From NCBI GenBank assembly GCA_002363695.1, contig DEWO01000057.1:1-6374 (forward strand): DNA of 6,374 nt, in the 5' to 3' direction. The stretch comes from Prevotella sp. UBA3208. Lineage in GTDB: Bacteria; Bacteroidota; Bacteroidia; Bacteroidales; Bacteroidaceae. Numbering within the stretch: the first letter of the stretch is position 1; each line of letters begins with the position of its first letter. The notes below the pieces were generated by a model. That model searched no databases. It was not told the DNA's origin and was given only the letters and a program-made list of their open reading frames with translations. The position numbers were made by a program, and so were the translations under genes. Below are positions 6,083-6,374 of this stretch, piece after piece.

Positions 6083-6185
6083 CGAAATATATCAAAACCA
6101 TGTATCTGTTTTGGGGAGAAATTTTTGCAAAAAATCGTTAATTCGACGTATCTTCCACGATAGCAGACGGATAACCACACCACCC

Positions 6186-6273
6186 CTCCGAAAGTTGTCA
6201 TAAACATCTCCGAAAGTTGTCATAAACATCTCCGAAAGCAGTCATAAACATCTCCGACAGCAGTCAACTCCAA
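6186..6273. repeat. 22-bp tandem repeat upstream of the nrdD promoter
   Basis: Four head-to-tail units run 6186-6207, 6208-6229, 6230-6251 and 6252-6273. Units 1 and 2 are identical and read CTCCGAAAGTTGTC followed by ATAAACAT. Unit 3 changes two bases (TT to CA, giving GAAAGCAGTC). Unit 4 keeps CTCCGACAGCAGTCA and then diverges. A further CTCCGA at 6274-6279 may be a decayed fifth copy. There are no unique spacers, so it is not a CRISPR array, and 22 is not a multiple of three, so it is not a coding repeat. The period is close to two DNA helix turns. Confidence 0.9.
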
Positions 6274-6318
6274 CTCCGATTCGTCTCATGCCTAACGCTA
6301 TCTGCTGTGCGATTGAAG

Positions 6319-6326
6319 TACGTTTG
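6319..6326 (+). promoter_or_regulatory. Possible rightward -7 element at the window edge
   Basis: TACGTTTG matches TAnnTTTG on the plus strand and would direct transcription out of the window, starting around 6333 inside the inverted repeat. No TTTG lies at the expected -33 distance, so this may be a chance match. If real, a rightward gene divergent from nrdD begins just beyond 6374. Confidence 0.2.
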
Positions 6327-6327
6327 A

Positions 6328-6370
6328 TGTTCGATTGTTGTCCGTTCAGTAATCGAACAACAATCGAACA
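6328..6370. repeat. 13-bp perfect inverted repeat
   Basis: TGTTCGATTGTTG at 6328-6340 is exactly complementary to CAACAATCGAACA at 6358-6370, leaving a 17-nt loop. A closer register also exists: TGTTCGATT (6328-6336) pairs with AATCGAACA (6351-6359) around 14 nt, because the right side is a tandem repeat. No T-run is visible within the window on either strand, so an intrinsic terminator is not supported. It could be an operator or a leader hairpin for a gene beyond the edge. Confidence 0.75.
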
Positions 6371-6374
6371 ACAA
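6351..6374. repeat. 11-bp tandem repeat running off the window
   Basis: AATCGAACAAC occurs at 6351-6361 and again, identically, at 6362-6372. The last two bases (AA) match the start of a third unit, so the array may continue past 6374. The unit length is about one helix turn. The reverse complement of the unit is part of the left arm of the inverted repeat at 6328-6340. Confidence 0.7.

Noticed and set aside
5925..6110. NrdR box or FNR-type site upstream of nrdD
   Set aside because: AT-rich tracts superficially resemble parts of these sites, but no copy has the paired arms of either consensus.
5791..6141. Plus-strand 116-codon open frame crossing the nrdD start
   Set aside because: It is antisense to the ATP-cone codons and then enters AT-rich leader sequence; there is no family resemblance.
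6141..6185. Small gene or RNA between the nrdD promoter and the repeats
   Set aside because: There is no open frame with start context, no tRNA-like or known structured RNA pattern, and no repeat; nothing could be supported here.
5890..6207. Minus-strand 105-codon open frame starting in the 22-bp repeat
   Set aside because: It runs through the predicted nrdD promoter and leader, overlaps the nrdD start in another frame, starts within a repeat unit and resembles no protein.
6186..6279. CRISPR array
   Set aside because: Units are contiguous at 22 bp without unique spacers, and no cas gene is nearby.
6328..6370. Intrinsic terminator
   Set aside because: The stem is good, but no T-run follows on either strand inside the window and the GC content of the stem is modest.

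Overview
The window looks like a chromosomal piece of an anaerobic gut Bacteroidales bacterium, most likely Prevotella/Segatella or a close relative. This is inferred from four things. There are promoter-like elements of the Bacteroidota type (TAnnTTTG, with an upstream TTTG in one case), and no Shine-Dalgarno motifs before the genes. Two secreted proteins have signal peptides ending in SA|Q. The class III (oxygen-sensitive) ribonucleotide reductase has a strongly Bacteroidota-like sequence. I could not run a database search, so the genus is a judgement.

Left part (1-1998): a leftward pair of genes for exported proteins. A polysaccharide lyase family 1 (pectate lyase-like) enzyme at 97-1833 is followed after 12 nt by the first 28 codons of a second secreted protein that runs off the window. 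A 189-nt intergenic region separates the lyase from a rightward gene at 2023-3333. That gene encodes a FucP-type major facilitator sugar:H+ symporter and has a good Bacteroidota promoter. The divergent arrangement suggests a small carbohydrate-use locus: extracellular or periplasmic cleavage of pectin, and uptake of a released sugar across the inner membrane. No SusC/SusD pair is in view.

Middle and right part (3339-5924): a leftward two-gene operon, nrdD then nrdG. It encodes the anaerobic ribonucleoside-triphosphate reductase and its radical-SAM activase, which together make dNTPs without oxygen. The genes are 3 nt apart, and nrdG meets the transporter gene tail to tail with only 5 nt between the stop codons.

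Right end (5925-6374): 450 nt without a credible gene, and the least ordinary part of the window. It holds an nrdD promoter candidate with a leader of roughly 140 nt. In the leader are a near-perfect 17-bp direct repeat and two mutually exclusive hairpins. Upstream of the promoter are about four tandem copies of a 22-bp unit. At the window edge are 11-bp tandem repeats forming a 13-bp inverted repeat. I found no clear novel enzyme system. The candidates for undescribed biology are these non-coding repeats and the face-to-face promoter elements between the lyase and transporter genes.
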